The notes: generated by a model from the letters alone, not told the origin. 64,000 nt of DNA from Mucor racemosus (GCA_027405735.1 JAPEHQ010000022.1:310001-374000); one strand, 5' to 3'. Positions 43,201 to 56,837 are shown, numbered from the stretch's first letter. Numbers and translations are program-made.

Positions 43201-46200
43201 TTATAGTTATTGCGCTAGAGGTGATTTACATTAAGTTTTTTTTTTACTCTTACTTTTCCAATATCATAAACATAAACATGGCCATCACTAGAACCTATTG
43301 TTGCCTTTTTATCCTCTTTTTTGTCCTAAGCCAATTTATTCAATCCTTTACCAGAACTAACTTAAGTACTTACAAATGGTTCCTCGGTATTTGCTTTCAA
43401 ATTCCATAAATTAAATTAACTGGTTTCATTTACAGTAGTATCAAACGTATCATCAGTGTTTATATATATACACTTAAGGTAATCAGCTAAAATACAATTA
43501 GAACTACTAGATATATTTATTAAGTATATGTATAAGGAAAAAAAGATGAAGATGTCAAGCTATGAGTATAAAGATCAGGTATTTATATGTTTTAGGAGCG
43601 CGGATATAGGGTATAACATTTGATAGTTGAATCTTGATTTCATAAGTTGGGAGACCAGTTGTATGAGGTTTTGATGTAGATAGATATGACCAGAATCAGA
43701 TCCGACAAGGAGGAGGCAAAGTTAAGTAGATAGAATATTCTCTATAACAGAACAAACCAATGTGAATCGTCGGTAACAATTTCCATTGGCTCAGCTTCAA
43801 TAATATCACCTCATCTTAGACTAAATATAATATATAATAAAATCACTCCACCTTATTCCATAATTGAGATAAAGTTGATATGAATCATTCCTTCCAGTTC
43901 TTAACTCTAATGATCATGTCCAGATAACATATTAAAAACTTACGATGAACCATACCTTCTGCGCTCATTATTAGTATTACATAATCCAGCTCAATATTTA
44001 GTCAATATCCTAAACAATCAGCACGCCTTATGATAAATGTCAATCTAAACTTAGAAATATCCCACTGTCATTGTTATACAGTAAGCTATGAAAGGCTTGG
44101 TTTTTACTAATACAGCAATTAAATAAAAAAAAACAAGATGGTACTAATAGCATATGGTGAGCATTATTTAAAATCTAAGTACAGTGAGTTTGATGAAATA
44201 TGCTTTTAAACCCTTTTAAAAATCCTGAAGCAAGCACAACGTCTTGGTCCTGTAATTCATGTCCATCAAAATGTTGCGATTTCCACTACATAATGAATGC
44301 GCCTTTTATCTATCTTGACCTTGATGTACATTGTTGGATATCAGCTTTTTACCAGTTTTATTTTTTCTAATTCATTAATATCCAGTCATATAGAAGAATG
44401 ATTTTTTGCAGCACTTCCAAAAAAAAAAACGAATGCTTCAAGAGTTTTCTGCATATCAAATTATGCAATTTAGTAGCAATTGTTGCACTTAATTATAACT
44501 TTTGAACTTATTGATGTTAATCAGAATTATTAGTACTTTCATTTAAAAAAAGTACGCTTTGCTTTATACATTTACATTCACCCATTCAATAAATGACATT
44601 GCACTTATTATCCGTTATATCAATCAACTAACTTCATCTTGATTTGATACATTTGACAATTAAATACCTAAATTACCCTTGAGCCACCAGGTATCGCCAC
44701 AAAAAAATTTCGTACAGGTAGACGAAGCATCACAATTTGTATTATTTTTTTGTGTTCATAGATCAGAGCTCTCTCTCTCATTCATATATCTCTGCATGAA
44801 CCATGTTTCTGTCTGTTTAATTTAGCTGAAATACATTGAAAGCCAACATCGTACTTGATAAAACGCCTTATTTTATTATGAGTCAACAGAACTAATTTGA
44901 TGCTAGTTTAGCATCAGCAGTTGAATCAGATAAATTTGAGATTAGATAACCCCTTTTAATAGTTTTGCATATTACCATGAGCTAATAATGGACCGTCATT
45001 ATAGATACGCTAAACAAGGATGGTGAGTTAACTCTAATGGACGAACGAGTCGATTGGCAGTATAAAAAAATATTAAAATCAAATAAATATAACAATTGAA
45101 TGAGCAAGAGATTATAAACCATGTAAATTGGTATAATTGAATTATTTCAAGCGTTTTGAGCTGAATACGCCTTTACGTTTGGCCTATAAAAATTGATTTA
45201 TTAGTAAAATCAATTAACAAACTAATAAGTAATGATTATGATGTACTTTTGATAGTTGGTAGTGGTATACAAAGCAACATCTTGTTTTCCTCTTCTTGGT
45301 TAGTTGCTGGCCACTAAATAGAAACAAATATTTTTTAGAAACTAAATACAGTAAATTAACATGAGTTTATTCATTCATTCAAATCAAGCCAATACTATAC
45401 ATACTTTTATAATCACCAATTTTTCTGCAGGTAGTAGGTTTTGACTTTCCACCAAAAAAGTGTTGGTTATAACGAAGATGATGGAAAAAATGACTAAGTC
45501 TTGGGTGCTTTCTTTTTCGAAAAAAAATAATATTATAACGCACCTTTAACATTAACGGTTAATAATTTATTTTCAAATAAATAATAGGAAATACATGTAA
45601 TTATACCTGCTGCTTAATTTCAGTTTATAAAAGATATTGGACTTTTTGTTGTAGTTTTAAACATAACAAAAAGAGCTGAGGAAAGCGGCGAAGAAAAAAG
45701 AAAAATAATCCTAAATCAATCCGTTTTGTGTGTTACAAACAGAAATTTACAAAAGCATAAATAGTTTTAGTGATGCCAAACAGGTTGTTGTTGTTGTTCC
45801 CATTTGGTCTACGAAAGAAGAACATGGGCAGAACTCTTTCAAACCCCAAACTTCAAATTGATATATCTCGTCAATAAGGCAATTCTGTGGAATCAGAGCA
45901 ACTCACATCTGCTTTAACCTTTAAACCATTCAAATTATTTTTGTTAGTGATTATATTATAATTAATATTCTTTAGTAAATTGATTAAAAAACTTTGATCT
46001 CATTGTTGCTCTGCTCATCTGGACTGTCTGATCTGCATAAAAGTTTTTATTCTGCCCATCTGTACAAGTCGCTATGCCCATGGGAAGCATAATTTGGCTG
46101 TAGTGTTACTTACTGGATGATGAAAACCAAAATCAAAATATACAGGCAGTAGTGGGCCTACAATACAGTTTACATTATTAAATTATTGCATGCAGAACGT

Positions 46201-46334
46201 GTCTCTCTTGTGCTTGTGAAATACAATACTCATAAAGAAAATGGATTTCCGAGATAGCACTAAACATACTGTAGTAGTAGAAAAAAGAAGAAAACAATTG
46301 GTAGTCTGTTGAAAGCTGTGCGTAGAAAGGTAAG
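43201..46334. other. Long non-coding stretch, unclassified
   Basis: 3.1 kb without a supported gene. A 43-codon frame from ATG 43279 (MAITRTYCCLFILFFVLSQF) looks like a signal or membrane peptide and is discussed in the findings. Splice-like signals around 45160-45560 on the minus strand do not give a convincing gene. Confidence 0.4.
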
Positions 46335-46490
46335 ACGAAAAAAAAAGGCGAGGGGGTGATTAGCTGCGCTTCTAGCCCGGCAAACACAAGTTCAGAAGAA
46401 AATCTGTTTACACAAGTTTCGAACCCACAACCTCTCCGTTTGAACTAGCTGTAAAGCGCATAAGTCTAGCAACTAGGACAAACATCCCCT
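46335..46490 (-). mobile_element. Possible tRNA-derived SINE or Pol III unit
   Basis: On the minus strand, TAGTTGCTAGACTTATGCGC (A-box-like) is followed by GTTGTGGGTTCGAAACTTG (B-box-like). About 90 bp further is a T-run that would end Pol III transcription (the A-run at 46340-46349 on +). Stems of a canonical tRNA are not formed. No target duplication was found. Confidence 0.3.
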
Positions 46491-46664
46491 CTATGTTTGC
46501 TTTTTTTTAATTGCCGTCCTTCTACTTATCTGTTATTTTGTTTTTATTTCTTGATTTGTGCAATATTGAATATTTGACCATATTTTTGTTTCTTTGGTAT
46601 ATAATACTGCTATTTGCTCAGTATCAGCCGCAATTTGGTTTACAAAAAAATCTTTATTCCTGAT

Positions 46665-47200
46665 GTTGTATTCCACCTACTAGTATCATACATTATCACC
46701 TTCTACAGTATCAATACATCTTACAATCTATTGACTACGACATGTATTGAAGTGCAAGTCTTGATATCGGATATAAGAAACTCCTAGCGTACCAAGTTTA
46801 ATCCAGTAATTACCAAGAACGCTTGGACCTCAATTATGACACCACATTATTTCATCCCAGCAGTTAACCAATCAAGTAGTTATCAAATCAACATCCAAGC
46901 ATATTTAGCGCAGCATTGAAACAACACAACTCACAAGCTCTGCAAGAACGGTTAAATTATGATTGATCCATTTCAATCCATAGATTACTATCAAAGAGAT
47001 CCAATGGTTCAATAGTGCCTTAAATTACATCTCAGGATCTCAATGTCTAATCAATATAAAAGGCCATACTTTTACATCTAAATAAACGATATCTTGTTTT
47101 TATTATACAGTTGAAGAACTGATTAATTACTCATTCTTTTATAATTGTATTCTTTTTTAAGTACTATTTATCAATCCTGAAAATATACGACACCTGATCG
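46665..47200 (-). repeat. Module delta, inverted copy
   Basis: Reverse complement of the delta module: GAAACTCCTAGCGTACCAAG, ACGGTTAAATTATGATTGATCC, TTACTCATTCTTTTATAATTG and AAGTACTATTTATCAATCC. This is the only delta copy in this orientation in the window. Confidence 0.75.
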
Positions 47201-47253
47201 AAATATAAAGAAAAGTCTGTTATTTTTGCCCTATATCATGTAATTATGCTAGG

Positions 47254-47601
47254 TGTTGCATCCACAGATCTGGGTGCATTCCTTGGTTAAGATTACCACA
47301 CAGTTTGATATGTTAAGTTCTACATTGCTGTGTATTATGTTATGAAGCTCCGTGTATGCAAGAATATGGAACTAGTGTGTGTCACCTAGACTTAATCGGA
47401 TATATGTATATATATAAATAGACTCCTTTAAACAGGTCATTTAATTAGAGAATGTGAATATAAAAGAAGATGGTTCGATCTTATAATAAAGTTCTTTAGT
47501 TTTAGTGTGCTCTTTCATTTTATAACAGTTTTCCTTTATTTTTATTAAATGGTTTAGTACATATTTTAGCTTTGAGATTGATATAATCTCCTAGCGTAAC
47601 A
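47254..47601 (+). mobile_element. Solo LTR, family 2
   Basis: 348 bp starting TGTTGC and ending GTAACA (TG...CA, near-matching inverted ends). Flanked by 5 bp direct repeats CTAGG at 47249-47253 and 47602-47606. Inside, TATATAAATA (47411-47420) is followed by AATAAA (47485-47490), the same TATA-to-polyadenylation arrangement as family 1. It shares no evident sequence with family 1. No internal region is attached. Confidence 0.75.
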
Positions 47602-47606
47602 CTAGG

Positions 47607-48064
47607 CACAATAATGAAAAAGTGGATTTTATTTCACTAGAAAATATAACTGAAGTTTCCAGTGCGCTTATATATAATCAATAGATACAGAATAGCGCTA
47701 CGTATATATACAAAAATTTAGTAGTAGTAGATAATACGTGTATATATATACAATAACAAAAATTTTATAGTCGATAAAAGCTACGGTCATCAATCTTAAA
47801 AATACCAGTTCTCGTCCGATTTCCACAGGAAAACAATATCTGTTAATACAGTATATATAGTAAAAAAATGATTTTGAATTATGTTTTCTTTGTAGAAGAC
47901 GCTTGAACAATCATACCCTATGATATTTATGTAATTATTGTTCTTACTAATTAAGCAATAAAAAAATTACAATTTTTTTATTCGTTCTATCCTTCACGCC
48001 CTATTTTGACTTGCTTTAGTACACGAAAAAACTACGCTCAATAATTTAAAATGAATTCTAATAT
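47607..48064. other. Intergenic, unclassified
   Basis: AT-rich non-coding sequence between the family 2 LTR and the next alpha module. Confidence 0.4.
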
Positions 48065-49914
48065 TAAATTTGAATTTTCAAAAAATAAAATTGATAGTTT
48101 CAATCTTCAAAATCGGAGCATCATGCCTTCTTTCTATAATTAGCCTCATATTAAATACCTTTTAATATGTATTTTAGGCACTGCTAAATAAATATAAATC
48201 AGTCGCATCATGCTACCTATTCCTAAGTTTATTTTATATCTCACGAAAGACTCAAAAACGCGTAAAACTCACTGCTTTTTTCTTGAAAAATGTGCCTCAT
48301 TTTTCATTCCTGCTCTGCTTTTTTTTTCACTAAATAACATCAAGAAAAAAATATATGCCAATGTACCTGAGATACTCCCCTTTAATCCAAAAACAAGTAT
48401 CCGGAAATATCTTACTTTTTACAATTAATATTAATTTTTTAGTGCTAATGTTTCAAATTTTTACGCGTATTTTACTGTTAAAGGATTGAAAACTTTGAGG
48501 CTTCATATCTCTGCAAAAAATTAAGATATTCTAATACTTTTAAATAATAAAACTTACTTGTTTCAAAGTACTCTATAACATATTTTAGTATAAAAAATTC
48601 TGGGCACTTTTATTCTTTTTTCATTTTTTTTGCCATTTCTGTAGTAAATTTCAAAATATTGGCTAAATTGAGCAACATTTTTTTTACATTTACATTATCA
48701 GCCTCGTTGAGCTCTCTCAGATCCAATTTAGTTTTTTTCAAAATATTGGTTTTTCGTGGAGATATCCTCAAAAATGTGTACAAAAAGTTACCTTCATTTC
48801 TGGCTTCCATTTTTCCCTTATATACCCTCATCCCAAATCCTGAATCTGAAAAAAATTGGATACAAATCTTGTTTTCTCTACGAAAAATGCAGCTTGAAGA
48901 TTTTCCAATAGCTCGATCGATAGATTATGTTTTTGCGCATCATCTCAATTAATTATACGTTAAATATGCCTATAAAAAGTGATGTGTATCTTCAAAAAAC
49001 CTTCAAAATTTCAACTGCATTTTGCGCACAATTTAATGTGGAATGTTTGTCTGATGTTTATTTAGATGGATGCAGAATCCAAAACTGTACAAAAACTATT
49101 TAATACGCTAGGTCGACTTACTTTGCGGCTCATCAGTCATTAAACGATTTTGTTTTTTTGAATCATTTTTCGTTCATTTCAACGAATAAATTTTGGAATC
49201 CCGGTATGATAAGTTTTAAGCTGTGATAAAAACTATTAATTTGGTTATCTCGACGAAAAATCAATATTTTTTGTTAAAAAAAAAAAGCAGATTAGCAATC
49301 AATCATATCTAGCTTATGAATACAGAGATTAAGCCCTGGATAATGAGTTTTAAGTTTTACAAAATAATAAACTATTATTTACAACTGCAGGAAACAAAGA
49401 AAAAAATCCCATCCTTGTGAATATTGATCCAATTAATCTTAAATTATACATGATGGTAGATTTAAAAATATCCTGCATAAAATTTTATATTTCTATTTTT
49501 ACAAATCACTGTAAATTGAGAAAATCATCAGCAAAACATGATATTTCTGTCCAATCAAACTACCTGCTGGCTGCTGTGGTCTATATTTTCATGCTTGATA
49601 AATAATACTTAAAAAAAAAGAATACAGTTAAAGGAGAATGAGTAATGAATCAGTTCTTCAACAACTGTATAATAAAAACAAGATATCGTTTATTTAGATA
49701 TAAAAGTATTGTCTTTTATATTATTGATTTGTGATTAAGATCTTGAGATGTAATTTAAGGCACTACTGTATATTAAACCATTAGATCTGTTTTATAGTAA
49801 TTTATGGATTGAAATGGATCAATCATGATTTAACCGTGATTGCAAAATTTGTGAGTTGCCTTGTTTCAATACTGCGCTAAATGAGCTTGTTGGATGCTGA
49901 TTTGATAGCTACTT
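48065..49914 (+). repeat. Modules alpha, gamma, delta, copy 3
   Basis: Alpha (48065-48960), gamma (about 49085-49590, with an empty TA site near 49448) and the left part of delta (49595-49914) lie in the same order as in copy 2. Delta is interrupted at TACTT by the third family 1 LTR. Confidence 0.8.
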
Positions 49915-50641
49915 TGCAGTAAATTATGATGTTATTTACTAAAATAAAAAAAATATAAAAAAATAAAGCAGTAGAAATACAATTATAATCAGCTAAAGTT
50001 TTTATTACAAAAGATTTCTCAAGAGTTAAAATAATTGAAAAGTATGAGGGTATTTATAGTGATTTGGAGAACTTGGATACCATCAGACTTGAATGGATGT
50101 ATATTTAGTAATCTTCCAGTTTTGAGTACATTGTTATTGATTTGATATTTTAAGGGGTAAACTGTATAGAGCATTGACCATAAGGGATTGTATGTCAAGT
50201 GTGACAATATCGACCTTTTGGGAAATGGTTGTTTTGTTTATTTCTGTTATATCTATTTTATGTAACCTTGATTTTTAAGGGGTAATTTTTATATGCTTGA
50301 ATCTTATTTATATTGATAGTACAACTACGATATAGATGAGTAGTTGACTAAATTGATATCTTTGTTTATTATCATTATTGATTTGGATAGAATCCTGTTT
50401 TGATATATATGTCATTTGTGTAATTGATTGCGCCGTGATCAAGGGTGCTATCATCTACACGACATGTATGGTTCAAAAAGGGTATTTCATATTTTTAGCA
50501 TGCGTTTGTTATTGTGTTCAATTGAAGCGTTTGTTTATTATCGTTGTTCACATTTCAAGTGGCATCATATTTTATGAGCGACACTTGAAATTTAGGTTGT
50601 TTTATTTTTATCAAGCGTTTTTAGTATGTAATTCCACTGCA
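49915..50641 (-). mobile_element. Solo LTR, family 1, copy 3
   Basis: 727 bp, same orientation as the 41783 copy, TGCAGTAA...CCACTGCA. Flanked by TACTT direct repeats (49910-49914 and 50642-50646). Empty sites are preserved in delta copies at 14616-14620 and near 38825. It differs from copies 1 and 2 by several substitutions and small deletions, so it is somewhat older or from another source copy. Confidence 0.85.
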
Positions 50642-51320
50642 TACTTGATTGATTAACCGCTGGGATGAGATAATATGGTGTCGTAATTGAGGTCCAAGCG
50701 TTCTTGGCAATTACTGGATTAAACTTAGTACGCTAGGAGTTTCTTATATCGGATATCAAGGCTTTGCACTTCAATACATGTTGTAGTCAATAGATTGTAA
50801 GATGTATTGATACTGTAGATGGTGATTACGTATGGTACTTGGTGGCATACAACAAATATCTCGTTAATTACCTGCTATTTATTTACGCCCACTAAGGTCT
50901 GTAATCACACTAGGTCTCACCGAATGTGGGAGCTCGTTGCAGGCATGTTTAGCGTCGATCCACAAAATTGTAAAAGTTTTAGTCTCCTTGAATTGCTGTG
51001 AAAATGAGAAAATGAAAACGGGTACTTTTTTTCAACTATTTTGTATGCGTTGTTTCAGATAATCTTTGAAAATTTTTATAAAATCAAATAGTAATTCGAA
51101 ATTGAATTTTGAATTTTTCCTTCATGTGTAGTAAATATACAAATAACATATCTTGATTTCATCATCTTACAGTTGTTTTTCAAGGATTTTTGCACACATT
51201 TTGTTTAAAAAAAAAACTCTTTTCCTCTGTTTGAAAAAGAATAAGCAACTGGAGAAATGCTTGTAATCAATGAATATTGATTCAAATGGGCTGCAAGTTT
51301 CAATATATATATTACATATA
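50642..51320 (+). repeat. Delta right part and module zeta, copy 3
   Basis: Delta resumes after the LTR (ACTTGATTGATTAACCGCTG). From about 50860 zeta follows (CTATTTATTTACGCCCACTAAGG; TTGTTTCAGATAATC), to about 51320. Confidence 0.75.
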
Positions 51321-52062
51321 ATATATTACAGCTATAAAAGTATTCAAGACTATAACTTTATTTTCCCATTGATTTACTGGTTAAATAGTATGAGTCAAAC
51401 ACTCAGTTTTTTAAAGTAGGGTTTGTTGGGGGGGGATTAGCAGCCCATTTTAAGTCTAAATCAATCCAAAAAGTTGAGATAAGAATACAACAAGAAATAA
51501 AACAACTCTTTAGAGATGCTGCTTTTTGTGTATTTTGGTTGAAATGAGAGCAATAATTGAGGGTTGAATTCTATGATTCATACGTATTTATGTATATAAA
51601 TTTATTTATTCGGTCAAAAAATAATGCATGATGTTGAAATTTCTATTAAAGCACAGATTCTTGTGGCAGTAACATAATTTTAACTGTAAAAAGCTATAAA
51701 AAATGCTGTACAAGTAACGTTTGGGCAATTTTTAATCCATGAATTGGGAGTAGTAATACTCCAATGTGTATACGCATTTTTTTCTTGAAAAACAACCAAA
51801 ATTTCGCGTGGAATCATTAGAGCAGAATTAAGCAATATCTACAGTCTGTCCATTGCCTGAAATTGCCAAAAAGTATATTACTACTGTTGTAACAAGATGT
51901 TTTATTGGAAACTAATAATATTTTAAAGAAAAAAAAGAGACATAATGTCGTGTTTAAGTTGGAAGGATGCTGTATATTTATATAGTTAAAAAAAAAGGAG
52001 AAAAGGGGGGAAGAGAAAGAATAAAAAATGTGTTTGTTGCTGTAGTAATGGTAGTTGGACTA
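51321..52062. other. 3' flank of ISWI gene
   Basis: AT-rich non-coding sequence with a G-run near 51428-51436. No gene was seen. Confidence 0.4.
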
Positions 52063-55000
52063 CTAACGACGTCTTGATTTGGTAGTAGTAGTAGTATTAG
52101 GTGTAGCAACAGGTGTGCTTGATTTAGATCTACCACCTCTATTCTTTGATTGAGGCTAATTATTATAAATGTAAGTAAAACGTAATATTTTTCACACACA
52201 AATAATATTTACCTTCTTTTCCTCCTTCTTTTCCTCGGGTTCCTCTAGTTCAGCATTTTCTTTTTGAATCAAACTAATCAAAGTATTACAACGTCTAGCC
52301 ACCTCTTGAGAAGTTCTTGACTTCAAAAACCAATCAAATCTAAACAGTGGAGATTGCTTGATTTCACGACGAATATTATCATAGACATTTTCAGTACCAT
52401 AACCATACTTCTCAAGCATAACAACAAGGAATCGATCTTCTTCTTCTGTATAATTTTTACCTTTAGTAGGTTGAGTATAATGAATCTTGAGTTGTTGAAG
52501 AGGGATACGATGGCGCTGCACCTTGTCGGTCAATTGACCTTGAATTTCTGCTTGCTTTTCTAATTCACTTTCTCCCTTTTCAATCTTGGAAATATGTCTT
52601 TCGTAATCAGAAATCTCCTTGTAACGAGACCAGAATACCTTGGAATATTCCTCAACCTCTTCTAATGTCTTGCCCTCTAATTCGGTAACAATAGATTCCA
52701 AATCGTCACGACCGTATTTGGCACAGGCGTTGATGAAAATAGCAAAATCTTTCTTGCCCCAGTTGGAGAATCCCTTGGCATGCAAATTCTTGCGTTCCTC
52801 TTCTTCTTCTTCTGTAAGAGGTTCGGCTGCATCGATCTTCTTTTGCTCTTCTTCTCTTTCTTCTTCTAATTGCTTAATTTCTTCTTCGGAAGCTCCTTCT
52901 TCAGGAGAAATGGGAGGAAGTTTATAACCCAATGATTTTCTTAAATAAAGTGTATCACGTTCATTTAATTCGGCAATACGAGAGGGGAAGAATTGGAAAT
53001 CCTCGACATTGTATTTCTTTGGACGAGGTGCTTTAGTAGAAGGTGTACGAGCGCTAGTACGCAAAGCCTCTTTGTAATAATCGTCAACAGCATAATTTGC
53101 CTTTCTTTCTCTCTTGGCAGGACCCAACCAAGACAAGCCGACAGATTCAGCCTTACGTTTATGACTCCAATCTTCACCATCCCATTTGTAAGCACTTTCA
53201 GATGAGAAATTCTTGAGATCATCAATTTGAAGATTAGAGTATTTGCTGTTTAATTCAGCAGTTCTTTCTTCACCATGACGCAAAATTTCATCAATGTTAT
53301 CATCAGTAGCATCAGCAGCGTCATTGTCCTTGAAAATATTCTCAGCACCATGTTGAATCATAGTGAGCAAATCTTCTTTGGAAGCAGCAGCCTTTGCTTT
53401 AGCACCAGCTGACATACGACCTTGTTGAATAACCAATTGATCTAAACGAAGTTTTTGAGCAGCACGTTCAAGTACCTTTTCTTCAATGGCATTTTCAGTA
53501 ACGAATCTGAAAACATAGACTTGCTTTGTTTGACCGATACGATGAGCACGATCCATGGCTTGCAAATCGACTTGAGGATTCCAATCACTATCATAAAGAA
53601 TAACAACATCAGCAGTAGTCAAGTTAATACCGAGACCACCAGCACGTGTAGTCAATAAGAAGATGAACTTTTCACTGTCGGGTTTGTTATATTCATCAAT
53701 GGCATCAATACGATCTTCTTGACTGGTTTGACCATCGATACGACAATATTGATATTCTTTCCACCAACAATAATCTTCCAAAATATCAAGCACACGACTC
53801 ATTTGACTAAACAAGAGAACACGAGAACCTTGTGCCTTACATTTCTTGAGCAGTTTATCAAGTACAACCATTTTACCAGCATTATCTACCAAATGCTGAT
53901 CTGTAGTGAAAGGAGGTCCAGGTTCAGCACCATCGAAAAGATAAGGATGGTTGCAACACTTTCTCAATTGCATGACGATATTCAATAAACGAGTCTTGCC
54001 TTCGCGCTTATTGAGACCAACACCATTGATAGCATCGATATCCTTTTCCAAAATCTTTTGATACCATTGTCTTTGCATAGGGGACATACGTACATAGACA
54101 TTCATTTCCTTTTTAGGTAACAGGGACTTTTCTACATCAGATTTGATACGACGTAACAAGAAAGGTCTCAATACTTTATGCAATTGCTCAACAACCTTGT
54201 TTTGATCACCTCCTTGTTTTTCAAACCATTCGTCAAATACTTCAGATGAACTAAATACATCGGGAAGTAAAAAGTTGAGCAATGCCCACAATTCATGCAA
54301 GTTGTTTTGAAGTGGTGTACCGGTAATCAAGAGTCGATTTCTAGATGGCAAAATACGTACAAGTTGAGAAAGCATGGAGTTTTCATTTTTGATACGATGA
54401 GCTTCATCAATAATGATATATTGCCATTTTACTTTTTTGAATTGTGATTTTTCCATTAAACAAATTTCGTAAGAAGTGATGCAAACTTCAAATTTACCAG
54501 GAATGATACGTTCTTTGATCATTTTAGCCTACGAGAGAGAGAGAGAGAGAGAGAGGGTATTAGTAAATCATTGATATGTTTATGTGTATATAATTACCCT
54601 GGCATCTTTATCACCGTGAAAAACAAAAGCATCAAAATCAGGCACCCATTTGTTAAATTCATTCAACCAATTATGCAAAGTAGATTTAGGAACAACAACT
54701 AAATGTGGACCCTTTACACCACGAACATGTTTCAAATAACCCAAGAAGGAGATGGTCTGCAATGTCTTACCCAAACCCTATAAACACAATGTCAAATGTT
54801 AGTCAATCGTGCCTTTATACATCTAAAAATGATCAATTTCATATACCATCTCATCAGCAAGAATACCGTTAATGCCATTTTCAAACAAGGAAATCATCCA
54901 GTTCAAACCTTGGACTTGATATTCTCGGAGTGTACCTCCTGTGACGTCTGTAAAGAAGTATGTATATGATTAGTTTTTGATGGCTATTTGAAATAAACGA

Positions 55001-55789
55001 AAAATTTCCTATTGAAAAGCTACATACAAGCAGGAGATTGAGTGAATACAGTCATATGGTCATCGGTTTCGTCTTGTTCATCTTTTAAAATCTCTTCATC
55101 CTCTTCTTTTTCAGTCTTTCTTCTACGTCTTGATCTACAAATGTGGAATTGAATTGCATTGAATTGAATAAATGTCATTGTTGAAATATATTTGCTGTAA
55201 GACTCCTTACCCTTCTTCATCTCCATTCAATTTTTGCTCCTCTTTCTCTTTCAAAACTGCCTTCATGGCGTCATCTTTCACTTCAGTAAGATTCAAGAAA
55301 TGAGCAAATAATTCAGTTTGTCCTAAAAGATATCTATAACGTTTGACACGAGTCTCATACTAAGAACGCAATGCAAATTAGTTGGTTGCTATGGTTAATA
55401 AAAAAAAAAATACATTGACCAACATACAAGACTAGGTTCCTTGAATGTACGAAGAGGCGTTGATTCTTTAGATGATGTGATTTTAGATGATTCTACATCC
55501 TATAGTTTGATTATTAGTAACATTACCTCTTTATTTTACGCGATTTAAAACACTTACAGAATCTACTTGAGATGGGCTATCATCAACAACAGCTGGTGAA
55601 GGCTAAATAAATTACGAAAATGCGTCAATAGATTGAGTATAAATGTACAAATGAAAACACATACAACGTCCTGATTAAGGTTGTCTTGATGCTGGTCGAC
55701 TACCATATCCTATTTAATGAGTTTCATGGTGAATATCTATTTTAAAATGTAGGTCTCATTCAACGTTTATCTACCTGTGATTCAGACAT
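52063..55789 (-). CDS. ISWI-type chromatin-remodelling ATPase
   Basis: Ten exons (55775-55789, 55665-55709, 55558-55602, 55428-55499, 55211-55359, 55028-55134, 54847-54947, 54598-54777, 52213-54528, 52063-52155) sum to 3123 nt, 1040 residues, the usual ISWI size. After an acidic N-terminus comes an AutoN-like [14 protein letters not shown] segment. The Snf2 ATPase has motif [16 protein letters not shown] followed by [27 protein letters not shown], and motifs [14 protein letters not shown] and [11 protein letters not shown]. The C-terminus carries HAND, SANT and SLIDE domains ([41 protein letters not shown]) and a basic tail. ISWI slides and spaces nucleosomes in the nucleus. The 2.3 kb ninth exon holds most of the protein. 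Confidence 0.96.
54532..54555 (+). repeat. GA microsatellite in ISWI intron
   Basis: A (GA)n run of about 24 bp lies directly against the 3' splice site of the ISWI intron 54529-54597. On the coding strand it is a CT tract that serves as the polypyrimidine tract before the CGTAG acceptor. Confidence 0.75.
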
Positions 55790-56837
55790 ATCAGTAAAAA
55801 GAAGTTCTTTTAATGATACAAAATAAAGGAGAAAGAGAAATGCTTCATCGACGATGGTTGCAATTTAATACGGCTTGTCACAGATAGAAAAAAAAACGCG
55901 ACTGTTCTTCATACGAAATGTATAATGATTTAACGTGTACAGTGCGGCTAGTAAATTCTGTCTGTTCTGCTCTACCAAGAAAATGATTGCCCCTTTGTTA
56001 GCAAATGATTGTCGTTTTCGAGATTTTACTTTGTCTTTTAAAAAAAAAAAAATTAATTTATCGGTTTTCATTGTACAATGAGAACGGTAAATATTGTCAC
56101 TTTGTGAAAATTAAATGTCCTTTACTAAAAATCAAATCCTCTTCTCTATCTCTATCCTCTACATATACCAAGGCAAAAATGACCGTAATTTTTTGTGATT
56201 TGTGAAAACTTTGCTTTTAAAAAAAAAAGCCTGAAATACATAGAGTGGCATCTGTATAATTAGTTCATATTTTTTATTTACTATTTAATACAAGGAAGAT
56301 GTATATGGTATACCAACTAATGCAAATTGTCATTTGGGTATTTTTGAGAGTTTCATGCGGAACGTAAAATCGCATTATTATTCACATCGATATCACTAAC
56401 AAAAATGTGCGATAAAATGAATAATTTAGATGAATTGTGTCAATTAAAAAATTTCAGCAAGTATAATTATACTTTTAAGATGAAATATTATAAACAAAAC
56501 CGATGTCAGATTCGTTTTGGTCGACTTTAAATCCTCTTTAAAACTTAGAATTTCTAAAATCAGCCCTGTTTGGGGGGGGCCATTAAGAGAGCCAAAACTC
56601 GTCAAAATACGGATCTTAACACATTTCACAATGCCGTAGAGTTAGTTGAAGTAAAGTTTTATCTAAGCTATAAAATTAGTGTTTTATAATATTGCTTACT
56701 GATATAATAAAAATGTAGTTTATTTAAGACTAGAAAAACTGTCTGTCATATCATACATTCACTGAGAAAAATTGAAAGATCTAGCCCTCAGGGCGACTCC
56801 ATAATTGAGCCTGGCGAGATCAAACGACTTGGCCTCT
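55790..56837. other. ISWI upstream region
   Basis: Contains the ISWI promoter and AT-rich sequence. From about 56740 a partial repeat shared with 11730 and 41700 leads into the beta module (ATCATACATTCACTGAG; GGGCGACTCCATAATTGAGC). No gene. Confidence 0.4.

Noticed and set aside
45160..45560. Possible small spliced gene on the minus strand with GT-AG-like junctions and a basic C-terminus ending KRKGVFSSKRLK
   Set aside because: No start codon fits, the exons are not in a common frame, and no family was recognised.
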